64,000 nt of DNA, taken from assembly GCA_027489375.1 (NCBI GenBank), contig JAIXZW010000007.1, forward strand, positions 1 to 64,000, written 5' to 3'. The position numbers were made by a program, and so were the translations under genes. This DNA is from Paracoccaceae bacterium (GTDB taxonomy: Bacteria > Pseudomonadota > Alphaproteobacteria > Rhodobacterales > Rhodobacteraceae). Positions 26,820-36,476 of this stretch are shown here, piece by piece (within the stretch, counting starts at the first letter, position 1; each line of letters begins with the position of its first letter). The notes under the pieces were generated by a model. It did not search any database. It saw only the letters and a program-made list of their open reading frames with translations, and had not been told where the DNA came from.

Positions 26820-27772
26820 GCCGCCACCCCGCCCGGAGCTACACCGCCAAATTCCGCGCCACCCGCTTCGGTGGTAACGAAGGCATCGGCGCATTTCTTG
26901 GCCAAGGCCCGCACCCGCCCGATATAGGCCTGACGTTCCGTCACCGAAATCACCCCCCGCGCGTCCAAGAGGTTGAACAGGTGGCTCGCCTTGATGCACT
27001 GGTCATAGGCGGGATGCGCCATCACGATCCGCCGCCCCGCCTTGTCGGTGGCGTCTGCCGCAAGGATGCGCTCGCATTCCGCCTCGGCGTCCTTGAAATG
27101 CTGGAACAGCATCCCGGTATCGGCCTGATCGAAATTCCAGCGGCTGTATTCCTGTTCCGTCTGGCGGAAGATATCGCCATATTTCAACGGGATGGGCGAG
27201 GCCGGATCGTTGAAGGGCATCTCCATCACATGGTCGATCCCCAGCACATACATCGCCAGCCGCTCAAGCCCATAGGTCAACTCGCCCGACACGGGGCGGC
27301 AGTCATGCCCGCCGACCTGCTGGAAATAGGTGAACTGGCTGACCTCCATCCCGTCGCACCAGACCTCCCAGCCCAAGCCCCATGCGCCGAGCGTCGGGCT
27401 TTCCCAGTCGTCCTCGACGAAGCGGATGTCATGCAGGCCCATGTCGATCCCGATCGCCCGCAGCGACCCGAGATAAAGCTCCTGCAAATTCGGCGGGCTG
27501 GGTTTGATCAGCACCTGATACTGGTAGTAATGCTGCAACCGGTTCGGGTTCTCGCCATAGCGCCCGTCCGTGGGGCGGCGCGAGGGCTGGACATAAGCCG
27601 CAGCCCAAGGCTTCGACCCCAGCGCCCGCAGCGTCGTCGCGGGGTGGAACGTGCCTGCGCCCACTTCCATGTCATAGGGCTGCAACACCGCGCAGCCCTG
27701 CGCGCCCCAATAGGATTGCAGACGCAGGATGATCTCCTGAAAACTGCGCGGCGGGATGACGGTATCGGCCAT
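26816..27772 (-). CDS. glyQ: Glycyl-tRNA synthetase alpha subunit
   Basis: GlyQ is the catalytic subunit, forming glycyl-adenylate and transferring glycine to tRNA. The 318 residues include the class II motifs in [30 protein letters not shown] and [22 protein letters not shown]. It is the first gene of glyQ-DUF6446-glyS. ATG 27772 was chosen; upstream sequence in the same frame is not related. Confidence 0.97.
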   Translation of the reverse strand: MADTVIPPRSFQEIILRLQSYWGAQGCAVLQPYDMEVGAGTFHPATTLRALGSKPWAAAYVQPSRRPTDGRYGENPNRLQHYYQYQVLIKPSPPNLQELYLGSLRAIGIDMGLHDIRFVEDDWESPTLGAWGLGWEVWCDGMEVSQFTYFQQVGGHDCRPVSGELTYGLERLAMYVLGIDHVMEMPFNDPASPIPLKYGDIFRQTEQEYSRWNFDQADTGMLFQHFKDAEAECERILAADATDKAGRRIVMAHPAYDQCIKASHLFNLLDARGVISVTERQAYIGRVRALAKKCADAFVTTEAGGAEFGGVAPGGVAA

Positions 27773-27865
27773 GCGGGGCACCCTTTTCAAAACCGCCCCC
27801 TCCATAGGCAAAGCCCTTGCAGGGGTCAATGCCGCGTGCCCCCGCACCCTCCCCCTCCGCAGACT

Positions 27866-27894
27866 ATGCACGCAATGCACGAAACCGCGTGCAT
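27866..27894. promoter_or_regulatory. ATGCACG repeats in the glyQ/pseudoprotease divergent region
   Basis: ATGCACG occurs twice directly (27866-27872, 27875-27881) and once inverted (CGTGCAT, 27888-27894), so the second and third form a dyad with a 6-base spacer. It may be an operator for one of the two divergent genes. Confidence 0.35.
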
Positions 27895-27967
27895 CCCGCC
27901 TTTTGGCTCTGCTAGGGTCCGCCCGAACAGACACATACCGCCACCAGATGCGAACGGACCAGACCGA

Positions 27968-29719
27968 ATGATGCGACAGGCGCTTTCCTTCCTTGTTCTC
28001 CTCCTTTCCCTTGCCAGTTCCCTCGTCGCCCCCGCTGCGGCCCAATCGCGCGACCCGTCGCAGGACCGGATGTGGATCCAGATCGAAGCCAAACCCAACC
28101 TCGCCGAAGCCGAAGACCGCGCCCGCGCATGGGAAGGGCTGTTTCAGGACGTGGCAGGCTTTTCCACCGGCTCGGGCTGGTATGTCATTGCCCTCGGCCC
28201 CTATGCCGAAGCCGCAGCACAGGCCCGCCGCGACGAGTTGCTGGCCGAAAACCTGATCCCCGCCGACAGCTTCGTCTCCGATGGCGGCGATTACGGCGCG
28301 ATGGTCTGGCCTGTCGGCGCGACCCTTCCCGATGCCCCCGCAGCCGATCCCCTGCCCGCGCCCGACGCCCCCGCCCCCGAGCAACCTGCCGTGGTCGACG
28401 AAACCCCCGATGAGGCCCGCGCCTCCGAAGCTGCCCTGTCGCAATCCGACCGCGAAGACCTGCAGCGCGCGTTGATGTGGTTCGGCTTCTACGATGCCAC
28501 GGTGGACGGCGCTTTCGGTCGCGGCACCCGTGCCTCGATGGCGGCTTGGCAAAGCGCCAATGCCTACGAACCCACGGGCGTCCTCACCTCGCGCCAGCGC
28601 GGCGACCTCCTCTCCGCCTATCGGGCCGAGGAATCCGCCTTCGGCTTCGATACCGTGACCGAGGCCGAGGCGGGCATCGAAATCACCCTGCCCCTCGCCC
28701 TCGTCGCCTTCGACCATTACGAACCGCCCTTCGTCCACTTCACGGCGCAGGACGGCGGCGACACCCGCATCATCCTCATCAGCCAGCCGGGCGACGAGGC
28801 GGCGCTTTCCGCGCTCTACGACACGCTTCAGACCCTCCGGCTCATGCCCGCCAGCGGTCCCCGCAGCAAGGACGCCAAAAGCTTCTCCCTGCGCGGCGAA
28901 AGCCCCGACCGCGTGACCGAAGCCTTCGCCACCACCGCGCGCGGCATGGTCAAGGGCTGGATGGTCAGCTGGAACCCCGCGACGGCCCCGAATATGGAGC
29001 GCGTCCTGTCGACCCTGAAAGCCAGTTTCCGCCCCATCGGCGACCGCGCCCTCGACCCCGGTCTCGTGCCCCTGTCCGAGGGCAGCAAATCCGGCCTCCT
29101 CGCGGGGCTCGAGGTGAAGAAACCCCGCCTCTCGCGCTCGGGCTTCTATGTCGATGCCAAGGGCAGCGTGCTGACCACTGCCGAAGCCACCGCACAATGC
29201 GCCCGCATCACGCTGGACAGCCGGACCGAGGCCCGCGTCACCGCCACCGATCCCGCCACGGGCCTGACCCTGCTGACACCGGCCACGCCCCTCGCGCCGG
29301 TCGCCTCCGCCAGCTTCGCCACCGCCGCCGAAGGGGCCGAGGTCGCGGTTGCGGGCTACAGCTACGAAGACAAGCTTCCCGCTCCCGTGCTGACCTTCGG
29401 CACCCTCGCCGCCACCACGGGCCTTGCGGGCGAGACGACCCTCAACCGCCTCTCCCTCGCCGCCCTCCCCGGCGATGCCGGCGGGCCGGTCCTCACGGGC
29501 AGTGGCGCGGTCGCGGGCGCACTCCTGCCCGCCCCCACGGGCGGCAAGCGGCTCCTGCCCGCGGGCACCAGCTTCACCGCCCCGCCCTCGGCGATCCTGC
29601 CCTTCCTCCGGAAAGCAGGCATCCCCGCCGCCACCGCCACCGAAGGCGCGACCCTGACCCCGCAAGACCTCGTCGCCCGCGCAGGCGGCATGACCGTCCT
29701 CGTTTCCTGCTGGGACTGA
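27968..29719 (+). CDS. Secreted trypsin-fold protein lacking the catalytic triad
   Basis: The 583 residues comprise a signal peptide (1-25, ending APAAAQS), a SPOR-like segment (about 35-110), a proline-rich linker, a peptidoglycan-binding-1 domain (about 158-216, [31 protein letters not shown]), a middle region, and a C-terminal chymotrypsin/DegP-like fold (about 385-560). All three catalytic positions are changed: TTAEA (Glu406) for the usual TNAHV, GLTLL (Gly432) for DLALL, and GDAGGP (Ala504) for GDSGGP. It is therefore probably a binding or scaffold protein at the cell wall rather than a protease. The start is the first of two adjacent ATGs. Confidence 0.82.
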   Translation: MMRQALSFLVLLLSLASSLVAPAAAQSRDPSQDRMWIQIEAKPNLAEAEDRARAWEGLFQDVAGFSTGSGWYVIALGPYAEAAAQARRDELLAENLIPADSFVSDGGDYGAMVWPVGATLPDAPAADPLPAPDAPAPEQPAVVDETPDEARASEAALSQSDREDLQRALMWFGFYDATVDGAFGRGTRASMAAWQSANAYEPTGVLTSRQRGDLLSAYRAEESAFGFDTVTEAEAGIEITLPLALVAFDHYEPPFVHFTAQDGGDTRIILISQPGDEAALSALYDTLQTLRLMPASGPRSKDAKSFSLRGESPDRVTEAFATTARGMVKGWMVSWNPATAPNMERVLSTLKASFRPIGDRALDPGLVPLSEGSKSGLLAGLEVKKPRLSRSGFYVDAKGSVLTTAEATAQCARITLDSRTEARVTATDPATGLTLLTPATPLAPVASASFATAAEGAEVAVAGYSYEDKLPAPVLTFGTLAATTGLAGETTLNRLSLAALPGDAGGPVLTGSGAVAGALLPAPTGGKRLLPAGTSFTAPPSAILPFLRKAGIPAATATEGATLTPQDLVARAGGMTVLVSCWD

Positions 29720-29734
29720 CCCCGCCCCGCCCCG

Positions 29735-29840
29735 CCCCCCTCCCCGCCCGCCCGCAGCGGGCAGGGGGGGGGAGCACCCGCCGACGCGGAACCACACGCG
29801 CGCAACGCCGTCCCCCTGCCCGTTCCCGCGGCGGAACGGC
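29735..29840. other. Hairpins after the pseudoprotease gene
   Basis: A long G/C inverted repeat (about 29735-29772, arms CCCCTCCCCGCCCGC and its near complement) and a second one, CCGTTC/GAACGG (about 29820-29840), lie in the 253-base gap. There is no T-tract and no coding pattern. Confidence 0.45.
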
Positions 29841-29972
29841 AAGACCCGCCCCGGACACCTGCCCCCTCCATCCGGCGGCTGTCGATCGGCGGCACGGCGC
29901 CAAGGGGTGGCCCACCCGACCGACCGCCCGCCCCGTTTGGCCTTTTCCGCCGCCCGCACTACACTCCCCCGC

Positions 29973-30986
29973 ATGGCAGCGCTTCTCACCTTCACCGACC
30001 GCGGCATCTACTGCCCGGACGGGGATTTCTTCATCGACCCCTGGCGCCCCGTCCCCCGCGCCCTGATCACGCATGGCCATTCCGACCATGCCCGCCGGGG
30101 CCACGGCCAATACCTGTGCACGCATCAGGCGCTCCCCGTGATCCGCCACCGCCTCGGCGACATCTCCGCCTCCGGCATCGCTTACGGCGAGACGCTGCGC
30201 ATCGGCGCCGTCACCGTCAGCTTCCACCCCGCAGGCCACGTCCCCGGCTCGGCCCAGATCCGCGTCGAGCGGGGCGGCGAGGTCTGGGTCGTCTCGGGCG
30301 ACTACAAGACCGAAGCCGACGGCCTCGCCGAAGCCTTCACCCCCGTCCCCTGCCATGCCTTCATCACCGAATGCACCTTCGGCCTGCCCGTCTTCCGCTG
30401 GCAACCGCAGGCGCAGGTCATGGCCGAAATCTCCGCATGGTGGGCCGCGAATGCCGCCCTCGGCCGCCCCTCGATCATCGGCGCCTACAGCTTCGGCAAG
30501 GCCCAGCGCCTCATGGCAGGCATCGCGCCCCAAGGCCCCATCCTCACCCACGGCGCGGTCGAAGAGACCACCGCCATCCTCCGCGCCCAAGGCTACGTCC
30601 TGCCCGCAACCATCCGCGTGACCCAAGGCATGGACGCAAAATCCCACCCCACGGCCCTCGTCATCGCGCCGCCCTCCGCCCTCGGCTCGGCATGGGCGCG
30701 CCGCTTCCACAACGCGGACGAGGCTTTCGCCTCGGGCTGGATGGCACTCCGCGGCATCCGCCGCCGCCGCGCGCTCGGCACGGGCTTCGTCGTGTCCGAC
30801 CACGCCGACTGGGACGGGTTGAACTCCGCCATCCGCGCCACGGGGGCCGAACGCGTCTTCGTCACCCACGGCTACACCACCCCCTTCCGCCGCTGGCTTG
30901 CCGAACAGGGCTATGACGCCGGCATCGTCGAAACCGCCTATGGCGAGGAAGAGGAACCCGCCGCCACGACCGAGGCGACAGCATGA
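29973..30986 (+). CDS. Ligase-associated DNA exonuclease (metallo-beta-lactamase fold)
   Basis: This 337-residue beta-CASP-like MBL nuclease has the metal motif [10 protein letters not shown] (His34, His36, Asp38, His39), [17 protein letters not shown] and a late SDHADW histidine. The family is the exonuclease found with a bacterial ATP-dependent ligase in the ligase-associated DNA-damage response cluster. The ligase follows after 88 bases. The other usual members (DEXH helicase, PdeM-type phosphoesterase) are absent nearby. Confidence 0.88.
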   Translation: MAALLTFTDRGIYCPDGDFFIDPWRPVPRALITHGHSDHARRGHGQYLCTHQALPVIRHRLGDISASGIAYGETLRIGAVTVSFHPAGHVPGSAQIRVERGGEVWVVSGDYKTEADGLAEAFTPVPCHAFITECTFGLPVFRWQPQAQVMAEISAWWAANAALGRPSIIGAYSFGKAQRLMAGIAPQGPILTHGAVEETTAILRAQGYVLPATIRVTQGMDAKSHPTALVIAPPSALGSAWARRFHNADEAFASGWMALRGIRRRRALGTGFVVSDHADWDGLNSAIRATGAERVFVTHGYTTPFRRWLAEQGYDAGIVETAYGEEEEPAATTEATA

Positions 30987-30993
30987 CCGCCCC

Positions 30994-31053
30994 CTTCCTC
31001 TCGCCCCAAATATCCTCGGGAGGGGTCCGGGGAGGGCAGACGGCCCTCCCCGG
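30994..31053 (+). repeat. Palindromic repeat locus D (single, 5' of ligase)
   Basis: The core CAAATATCCTCGGG (31007-31020) is followed by an 11-bp perfect stem CCGGGGAGGGC (31027-31037)/GCCCTCCCCGG (31043-31053) with loop AGACG. The hairpin ends 21 bases before the ligase start codon, inside what should be the polycistronic message. Confidence 0.87.
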
Positions 31054-31074
31054 CCTTTCCGCCAAGACAAAGCC

Positions 31075-32670
31075 ATGAAAGCCTTCGCCGCCCTCTTCGC
31101 CGCCCTCGACGGCACCACCAGGACCACCGCGAAACTCGCGGCGCTCGCGCAGTATTTCCGGACCGCCCCCGAAGCCGACCGCCTCTGGACCATCGCCCTC
31201 CTCTCGGGCCGACGCCCCAAGCGCAGCGTCAACGCGACCGAACTCTGCACCTGGGCGGCCGAGGCGGCACATCTCCCCCTCTGGCTGTTCGAGGAAAGCT
31301 ACGCCATCGCAGGCGACCTTGCCGAAACCATCGCGCTCATCCTGCCGCCCCCCACCACCACAACCGACCGCAGCCTGACGGAAACCATCACCCTGCTGAC
31401 CTCCCTTACCGGCAAACCGCCCGAGGTCCGCCGCGCCGCGATCCTGACGGCATGGAGCGAACTTGCCCCCACCGAACGCTTCCTCTTCAACAAACTCCTG
31501 ACCGGCGGCTTCCGCATGGGCGTGTCCCAAGGGCTCATGACCCGCGCGCTCGCCACCGCCACGGGGGTGGACGAACCCACCATCGCCCACCGCCTGATGG
31601 GCGACTGGTCGCCGCTCACCACCACCTTCGCCGCCCTCACCGCAGGCAGCGACGACACCGGCGCAGGCTCGCGCCCCTACCCCTTTGCGCTTGCCGCCCA
31701 GCTCGAAGGCACGCCCGACGCCTTGGGCGATCCCGCCGACTGGAACGCCGAATGGAAATGGGACGGCATCCGCGGCCAGCTCGTCCACCGCACGGGCGCC
31801 TTCGCCCTCTGGTCGCGGGGCGAGGAACTGGTGACGGACCGCTTCCCCGAATTCGCCCCTCTCGCCGACTTCCTGCCCCAAGGCACGGTGATCGACGGCG
31901 AGATCCTCGCATGGGGCGCGGGCAAACCCCTTCCCTTCGCGCAACTCCAACCCCGCATCGGCCGCAAGACCGTGCCGAAGAAACTCCTCCTCGACGCCCC
32001 CGCCCGCCTCCTCGCCTATGACCTGCTGGAAGAGGACGGCCTCGACCGCCGCCCCCTCCCCTACGCGCAACGCCGCGCCCGCCTTGCCGCCCTGATCGAC
32101 CGGCTTCCCCCAACCCTCCCCCTCGGCCTCTCGCCCGACATCCCCTTCACCGATTGGGCCGAACTGACGCGCCTGCGCACCACCTCGCGCAGCGGGATGG
32201 CCGAGGGGCTGATGCTCAAACGCGCCTCCTCGCCCTATCATCTGGGCCGCAAACGCGGGGACTGGTGGAAATGGAAGATCGACCCGTGGTCGGTCGATGC
32301 GGTGATGATCTACGCCCAATCCGGCCACGGCCGCCGCGCGAACCTGTTCACCGACTTCACCTTCGCCCTCCGTGACGGCAACGACCTCGTCCCCTTCACC
32401 AAGGCCTATTCCGGCCTGACCGACGCCGAATTCGCCGAAATCACCCGCTGGGTCGGCAAGAACACCCTCGAACGCTTCGGCCCTGTCCGCCGCGTCACCC
32501 CCGAACTGGTGTTCGAAATCGCCTTCGAGGGCATCCAAGCCAGCCCCCGCCACAAATCGGGCATCGCCCTGCGCTTCCCCCGCATGGCCCGCTGGCGCCG
32601 CGACAAGGGCGTGGACGAAATCGACACGCTCGACAGCCTCCGCGCCCTTCTGAACGCGGCGCAAGGCTGA
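31075..32670 (+). CDS. ATP-dependent DNA ligase (damage-response type)
   Basis: This 531-residue ligase joins nicks using ATP. It has an N-terminal DNA-binding domain (1-200), an adenylation domain with the active lysine Lys228 in EWKWDGIRGQ, VIDGEIL, GLMLKR and the WWKWK motif V, then an OB domain. It is the partner of the MBL exonuclease upstream and is distinct from replicative NAD ligase. ATG 31075 was chosen; earlier in-frame ATGs lie in the exonuclease gene. Confidence 0.93.
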   Translation: MKAFAALFAALDGTTRTTAKLAALAQYFRTAPEADRLWTIALLSGRRPKRSVNATELCTWAAEAAHLPLWLFEESYAIAGDLAETIALILPPPTTTTDRSLTETITLLTSLTGKPPEVRRAAILTAWSELAPTERFLFNKLLTGGFRMGVSQGLMTRALATATGVDEPTIAHRLMGDWSPLTTTFAALTAGSDDTGAGSRPYPFALAAQLEGTPDALGDPADWNAEWKWDGIRGQLVHRTGAFALWSRGEELVTDRFPEFAPLADFLPQGTVIDGEILAWGAGKPLPFAQLQPRIGRKTVPKKLLLDAPARLLAYDLLEEDGLDRRPLPYAQRRARLAALIDRLPPTLPLGLSPDIPFTDWAELTRLRTTSRSGMAEGLMLKRASSPYHLGRKRGDWWKWKIDPWSVDAVMIYAQSGHGRRANLFTDFTFALRDGNDLVPFTKAYSGLTDAEFAEITRWVGKNTLERFGPVRRVTPELVFEIAFEGIQASPRHKSGIALRFPRMARWRRDKGVDEIDTLDSLRALLNAAQG

Positions 32671-32682
32671 CAGGACAGAAGC

Positions 32683-32775
32683 GGGGGGTTTCACACCCCC
32701 CCGGTCCATCGGTTTCTCGAACCGATGGCGAAACCGCTGGACCACCCCCGTGGGATATTTGAGGCAAGGGGAAAA
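32683..32775 (-). repeat. Palindromic repeat locus E (single, minus-oriented)
   Basis: The core is at 32745-32761 (minus-strand CAAATATCCCACGGGGG). The element also carries a 9-bp stem CCATCGGTT (32706-32714)/AACCGATGG (32720-32728) with loop TCTCG on the plus strand, and a G6/C6 hairpin at 32683-32702. It lies between ligase and pepF, both on the plus strand. Confidence 0.82.
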
Positions 32776-32883
32776 GGGAAAAGGGGACAAGGATCGCGCG
32801 GAATTCCTCCCTCCCGCCTTGCACCTTGCCGCCCGGCACCCCTAGATACCACCCAAGCACAGTTGACCCAGAGGTTGCCAAGA

Positions 32884-34713
32884 ATGACGCTCCCCCTTCC
32901 CCGCCCCGTCCTCGACGCCAATGCCGCAGGCGGTGGCGCCTTGGGCAAGCTTCCCGACTGGGACCTGACCGACCTTTACCCCGCCCCCGACGCGCCGGAA
33001 TTCGCCCGTGACATGGCATGGCTCGAAAAGGCCTGCGCCAGCTTCGCCGCCTCTTACGAAGGCAAGCTCGCCACCCTCGACGCCGCCGCCCTTCTGGCCT
33101 GCGTCAGGGAATACGAACAGATCGACGTGATCGCGGGCCGCATCATGTCCTTTGCGGGTCTGCGCTACTATCAGAACACGATGGACAGCGAGCGCGCCAA
33201 GTTCATGGCCGACGCGCAGGACAGGATCACCACCTTCACCACCCCGCTGGTCTTCTTCACCCTCGAATTCAACCGCATCGACGAAGGCCACCTCGCGAGC
33301 CTGCTCGCGCAAAACGCCGACCTTGCCCGTTACAAACCCGTCTTCGACCGCATGCGCGCCATGCGCCCCTACCAACTGTCGGACGAGCTGGAAAAATACC
33401 TCCACGACGCCTCGGTCGTAGGCTCCTCCGCATGGAACAAGCTCTTCGACGAGACGATGGCGGGCCTCATGTTCAAGGTCGCGGGGGAAGAGGAGGAGAT
33501 GAACCTCGAATCCACCCTCAACCTCCTCACCGACACCGACCGCGCCAAACGCGAAGCCGCCGCCCGCGCCTTGGCCGAGGTTTTCGACAAGAACATCAAG
33601 CTCTTCGCCCGCGTCCATAACACGCTGGCGAAAGAGAAAGAGATCGAGGACCGCTGGCGCAAGATGCCCACCCCGCAGACCGCACGGCACCTGTCGAACC
33701 ATGTCGAACCCGAGGTGGTCGAGGCGCTCCGCAATGCCGTGGTCGCGGCCTATCCGAAACTGTCGCACCGCTACTACCGTCTGAAAGCGCGCTGGATGGG
33801 GCTGGAAAGACTGCAAGTCTGGGACCGCAACGCGCCCCTGCCCATCGAAACCCCGAAAACCGTCGACTGGGACGCCGCCACCAAGACCGTGCTCGACGCC
33901 TATGGCGCTTTCGACCCCAAGATGGCCGACCTCGCCAAGCCCTTCTTCGAACGCGGCTGGATCGACGCGGGCGTCAAACCCGGCAAGGCGCCGGGTGCCT
34001 TTGCCCACCCCACCGTCACCACCGTCCACCCCTATGTCATGCTCAACTACCTCGGCAAACCGCGTGACGTGATGACGCTGGCCCACGAACTCGGCCACGG
34101 CGTCCATCAGGTGCTGGCGGCGGGTCAGGGGGAACTCCTCTCCTCCACCCCGCTCACCCTTGCCGAAACCGCCTCCGTCTTCGGCGAGATGCTGACCTTC
34201 CGCAAACTCCTCGACGCCGCCAAAACCCCTGCCGAACGCAAGACCCTTCTGGCGGGCAAGGTCGAGGATATGATCAACACGGTTGTCCGCCAGATCGCCT
34301 TTTACGATTTCGAATGCAAACTCCACGCCGCCCGCGCGGAAGGCGAACTCACCCCCGACGACATCAACGCGCTGTGGATGAGCGTGCAGGCCCAATCGCT
34401 TGGCGATGCCTTCGACTTCATGGACGGGTACGAAACCTTCTGGGCCTACATCCCCCACTTCGTCCACTCGCCCTTCTACGTCTACGCCTATGCCTTCGGC
34501 GACGGCCTCGTGAACGCGCTCTACGCCGCCTATGCCGACGGCCTGCCCGACTTCCAGACCAAGTATTTCGACATGCTCAAAGCCGGCGGCTCCAAACACC
34601 ACAAGGAGTTGCTCGCCCCCTTCGGTCTCGACGCCTCGGACCCGAAGTTCTGGGACAAGGGCCTGTCGATGATCGCAGGCTTCATCGACGAGCTGGAAGC
34701 GATGGAAAGCTGA
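32884..34713 (+). CDS. pepF: M3-family oligoendopeptidase (PepF type)
   Basis: This 609-residue zinc peptidase of the thimet/PepF group degrades short peptides in the cytoplasm. The zinc motif AHELGHGVHQ has His401, Glu402 and His405, and the third ligand is in LAETASVFGEML. The C-terminal substrate-binding part has YVYAYAFGDGLVNALY. Length agrees with the clade-B PepF family. The start at 32884 follows an in-frame region without similarity. Confidence 0.93.
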   Translation: MTLPLPRPVLDANAAGGGALGKLPDWDLTDLYPAPDAPEFARDMAWLEKACASFAASYEGKLATLDAAALLACVREYEQIDVIAGRIMSFAGLRYYQNTMDSERAKFMADAQDRITTFTTPLVFFTLEFNRIDEGHLASLLAQNADLARYKPVFDRMRAMRPYQLSDELEKYLHDASVVGSSAWNKLFDETMAGLMFKVAGEEEEMNLESTLNLLTDTDRAKREAAARALAEVFDKNIKLFARVHNTLAKEKEIEDRWRKMPTPQTARHLSNHVEPEVVEALRNAVVAAYPKLSHRYYRLKARWMGLERLQVWDRNAPLPIETPKTVDWDAATKTVLDAYGAFDPKMADLAKPFFERGWIDAGVKPGKAPGAFAHPTVTTVHPYVMLNYLGKPRDVMTLAHELGHGVHQVLAAGQGELLSSTPLTLAETASVFGEMLTFRKLLDAAKTPAERKTLLAGKVEDMINTVVRQIAFYDFECKLHAARAEGELTPDDINALWMSVQAQSLGDAFDFMDGYETFWAYIPHFVHSPFYVYAYAFGDGLVNALYAAYADGLPDFQTKYFDMLKAGGSKHHKELLAPFGLDASDPKFWDKGLSMIAGFIDELEAMES

Positions 34714-34720
34714 AAACCAA

Positions 34721-34748
34721 AGGGCGCGGGGGGTTTCCTCCGCGCCCC
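34721..34748 (+). terminator. Hairpin after pepF
   Basis: GGGCGCGG and CCGCGCCC form an 8-bp stem around GGGGTTTCCT, starting 8 bases past the stop. No clean T-run follows; it is probably a shared 3' boundary with the converging gene. Confidence 0.5.
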
Positions 34749-34769
34749 GATCTTGCGCGGCGGGAAAGC

Positions 34770-35240
34770 TCAGCCCGCCGTCGCCATCTGCCGCAAGGCA
34801 TCGTCCAGATGCGCGGCCAACTCGTGCGGCGAAAGCTTCACCAGATCCTTGCCCAATTCCGACGCAGGTGCGATGCGCAGCCCCGCCAAAGCATCGCGCA
34901 ATTCCCCCAGCATCTTCGGCCCCGCAACCAGCAGGAGCGGCGTCCCCCCAGACTGCCCCCCCGCAGACTGCTCCAACGCGCCCGCAATCGCCTTGGCGGC
35001 ATGGCGGGCAAAGCGGGAGCGTTCCATCTCGGCCTCGCTATGATGCGCCTCGTAGCCATGCGCCCCGCCACCGCCGCCCGATTGCCCGCGCCCGCGCCCT
35101 CCGAACTCCACGGCGACATCGCCGAAATCCTCCGCCCCGAATTCGGCCACCGCCGAAGGTGCCTCCCCGATGGCATGCGCACGCAGCAGCCGCAGATCGC
35201 GGTCCCCCGCGATGGCGACAAGAACCGGACGCATCTTCAT
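34770..35240 (-). CDS. Host-attachment protein family (baeRF/eRF1-like)
   Basis: This 156-residue protein is related to the Agrobacterium 'required for attachment to host cells' family. Features are the N-terminal VLVAIAGDRDLRLLRA strand, a glycine-rich insert GGRGRGQSGGGGG at about residues 50-60, EMERSRFARHAAKAIA, LLLVAGPKMLGELRDAL and the C-terminal KDLVKLSPHELAAHLDD. The fold is thought to be RNase H/eRF1-like; the biochemical role is unknown. ATG 35240 has GGGAGG eight bases upstream. An FNR-like site sits at the class II distance, so it may be induced under low oxygen. Confidence 0.85.
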   Translation of the reverse strand: MKMRPVLVAIAGDRDLRLLRAHAIGEAPSAVAEFGAEDFGDVAVEFGGRGRGQSGGGGGAHGYEAHHSEAEMERSRFARHAAKAIAGALEQSAGGQSGGTPLLLVAGPKMLGELRDALAGLRIAPASELGKDLVKLSPHELAAHLDDALRQMATAG

Positions 35241-35270
35241 GTCAAAGCCCTCCCGAACGACATCAACCAA

Positions 35271-35310
35271 AGTTAACACCACTTCGGAAACCAGCCTTGA
35301 TCTGCGTCAA
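35271..35310 (-). promoter_or_regulatory. FNR-like class II promoter for the host-attachment gene
   Basis: The 14-base FNR box (35297-35310; plus-strand TTGATCTGCGTCAA) is centred about 40 bases upstream of the start implied by the -10-like TTAACT (35276-35271, minus strand). That is close to the -41.5 position of FNR-activated class II promoters. Confidence 0.5.
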
Positions 35311-35325
35311 GCCCCCGCCAAAGAC

Positions 35326-35426
35326 AAAGGGCGCAGGACCAACCCCCCGCGCCCTTTCCCTTCATCTGTTCCCAAATATCCCGGGGGGAAATCGGCCAAG
35401 GGCCGATTGGGGGGCTGGCCCCCCCT
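35326..35426 (+). repeat. Palindromic repeat locus F with adjacent hairpin
   Basis: Hairpin AAAGGGCGC (35326-35334)/GCGCCCTTT (35349-35357) is followed by core CAAATATCCCGGGGGG (35373-35388). After it come stem AATCGGCC/GGCCGATT and a terminal G6/C6 hairpin. It is plus-oriented between two minus-strand genes. Confidence 0.83.
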
Positions 35427-35432
35427 CCACCC

Positions 35433-36416
35433 TCACAGCGAAATCTCGCGCGCCACCGCGAAGGCCGCGTCGATCATCTTCTGCGTGCCGACGGTGAATT
35501 CCAGCGGGCAGGGATAGGCCGCGCCCGTCCGGATGCTCCGCCCGAAATTCTCGACCTGCAACTTGTAATGGTTCGCCGCGGGCCACCGCTCGCTCGTCAC
35601 CGTCTGCCCGATGTGCAACTCGATCCGCGCCTCGGCAAACAGGTTCGCGTTGAACGGCCCGTTCGCCACTTTCAGCAAGCCCTTGTCGCCGTGGAACGTC
35701 ACCTCCTGCCGGTTCTGCAACCGCATCGAGGTCATGGCGGTATAGGTCGCCCGCCCCAGCGGCCCTTCCAAGATCGCATCCACCTCGGCCCAGACGTCCA
35801 CGCCATTCTCGCGGATCATCCGGCAGGAGAGATCCGTGGCCTCCCCCCCGCTCACGAAGCGCGCGGAGCCATAGGTGTAGACGCCGATGTCCCTGATCCC
35901 GCCGCCGCCGGTTTCCGGCCGGTTGCGGATGTTCCCCGGCTCGTCCTCGTTGTTGTAGCTGAAGAAGGCGTCGATGTGCTTGAGCTTGCCGATGGCCCCG
36001 CCCTGCACCAGCTCGCGCGCCCTGATCCATTGCGGATGGTGCACGATCATATAGGCCTCGGCCACCAAGAGGCCCGACTTGTCCCGCGCCGCGATCAACT
36101 GGTCGATCTCTCCGGCGGTCATGGAAATCGGCTTCTCGGTCAGCACATGCTTGCCCGCCGCCACGGCCTTGAGCGTCCATTCCACATGCACATGGTTCGG
36201 CAGCGGGATATAGACCGCGTCGATGGACGGATCGGCCAGCAGGTCGGCATAGCTCATCTGCTTCAGCGAGGGGCAGAAGTCCCACCCCGTCGCCGCCCCG
36301 GGGTTCGAGGTGCCAAGCGCCACCAGTTCGGCATTCTCGGCCATGTGGATGGCAGGGGCCATATGGTCGCGGGCGAATTTGGCATTGCCAAGAACGCCCC
36401 AGCGGACGGTTTTCAT
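35433..36416 (-). CDS. Gfo/Idh/MocA-family oxidoreductase
   Basis: This 327-residue NAD(P)-dependent sugar or polyol dehydrogenase has a Rossmann domain (RWGVLGNAKFARDHMAPAI, residues 5-23), VYIPLPNHVHVEWTLKAVAAGKHVLTEKPIS containing the conserved EKP lysine, and a C-terminal alpha/beta substrate domain with GGGGIRDIGVY. The substrate is not predictable. ATG 36416 follows GGGAGG. A LacI-type operator core just upstream would suit a sugar-responsive gene. Confidence 0.9.
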   Translation of the reverse strand: MKTVRWGVLGNAKFARDHMAPAIHMAENAELVALGTSNPGAATGWDFCPSLKQMSYADLLADPSIDAVYIPLPNHVHVEWTLKAVAAGKHVLTEKPISMTAGEIDQLIAARDKSGLLVAEAYMIVHHPQWIRARELVQGGAIGKLKHIDAFFSYNNEDEPGNIRNRPETGGGGIRDIGVYTYGSARFVSGGEATDLSCRMIRENGVDVWAEVDAILEGPLGRATYTAMTSMRLQNRQEVTFHGDKGLLKVANGPFNANLFAEARIELHIGQTVTSERWPAANHYKLQVENFGRSIRTGAAYPCPLEFTVGTQKMIDAAFAVAREISL

Positions 36417-36456
36417 CGCGGTTTCCTCCCTAGGATTTCGGGCTAAGGCTATGGCG

Positions 36457-36470
36457 TGAAAACGTTTTAC
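36457..36470 (-). promoter_or_regulatory. LacI-type operator core upstream of the oxidoreductase
   Basis: TGAAAACGTTTTAC contains a perfect 10-base AAAACGTTTT dyad like LacI/GalR-family sugar operators, 41-54 bases before the start codon. Outer bases do not pair. Confidence 0.35.
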
Positions 36471-36476
36471 GCAAGT

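Noticed and set aside
26816..30007. 1063-aa minus-strand ORF covering glyQ and beyond
   Set aside because: Only the last 318 codons match GlyQ. The rest is antisense to the pseudoprotease and is a GC-rich shadow frame.
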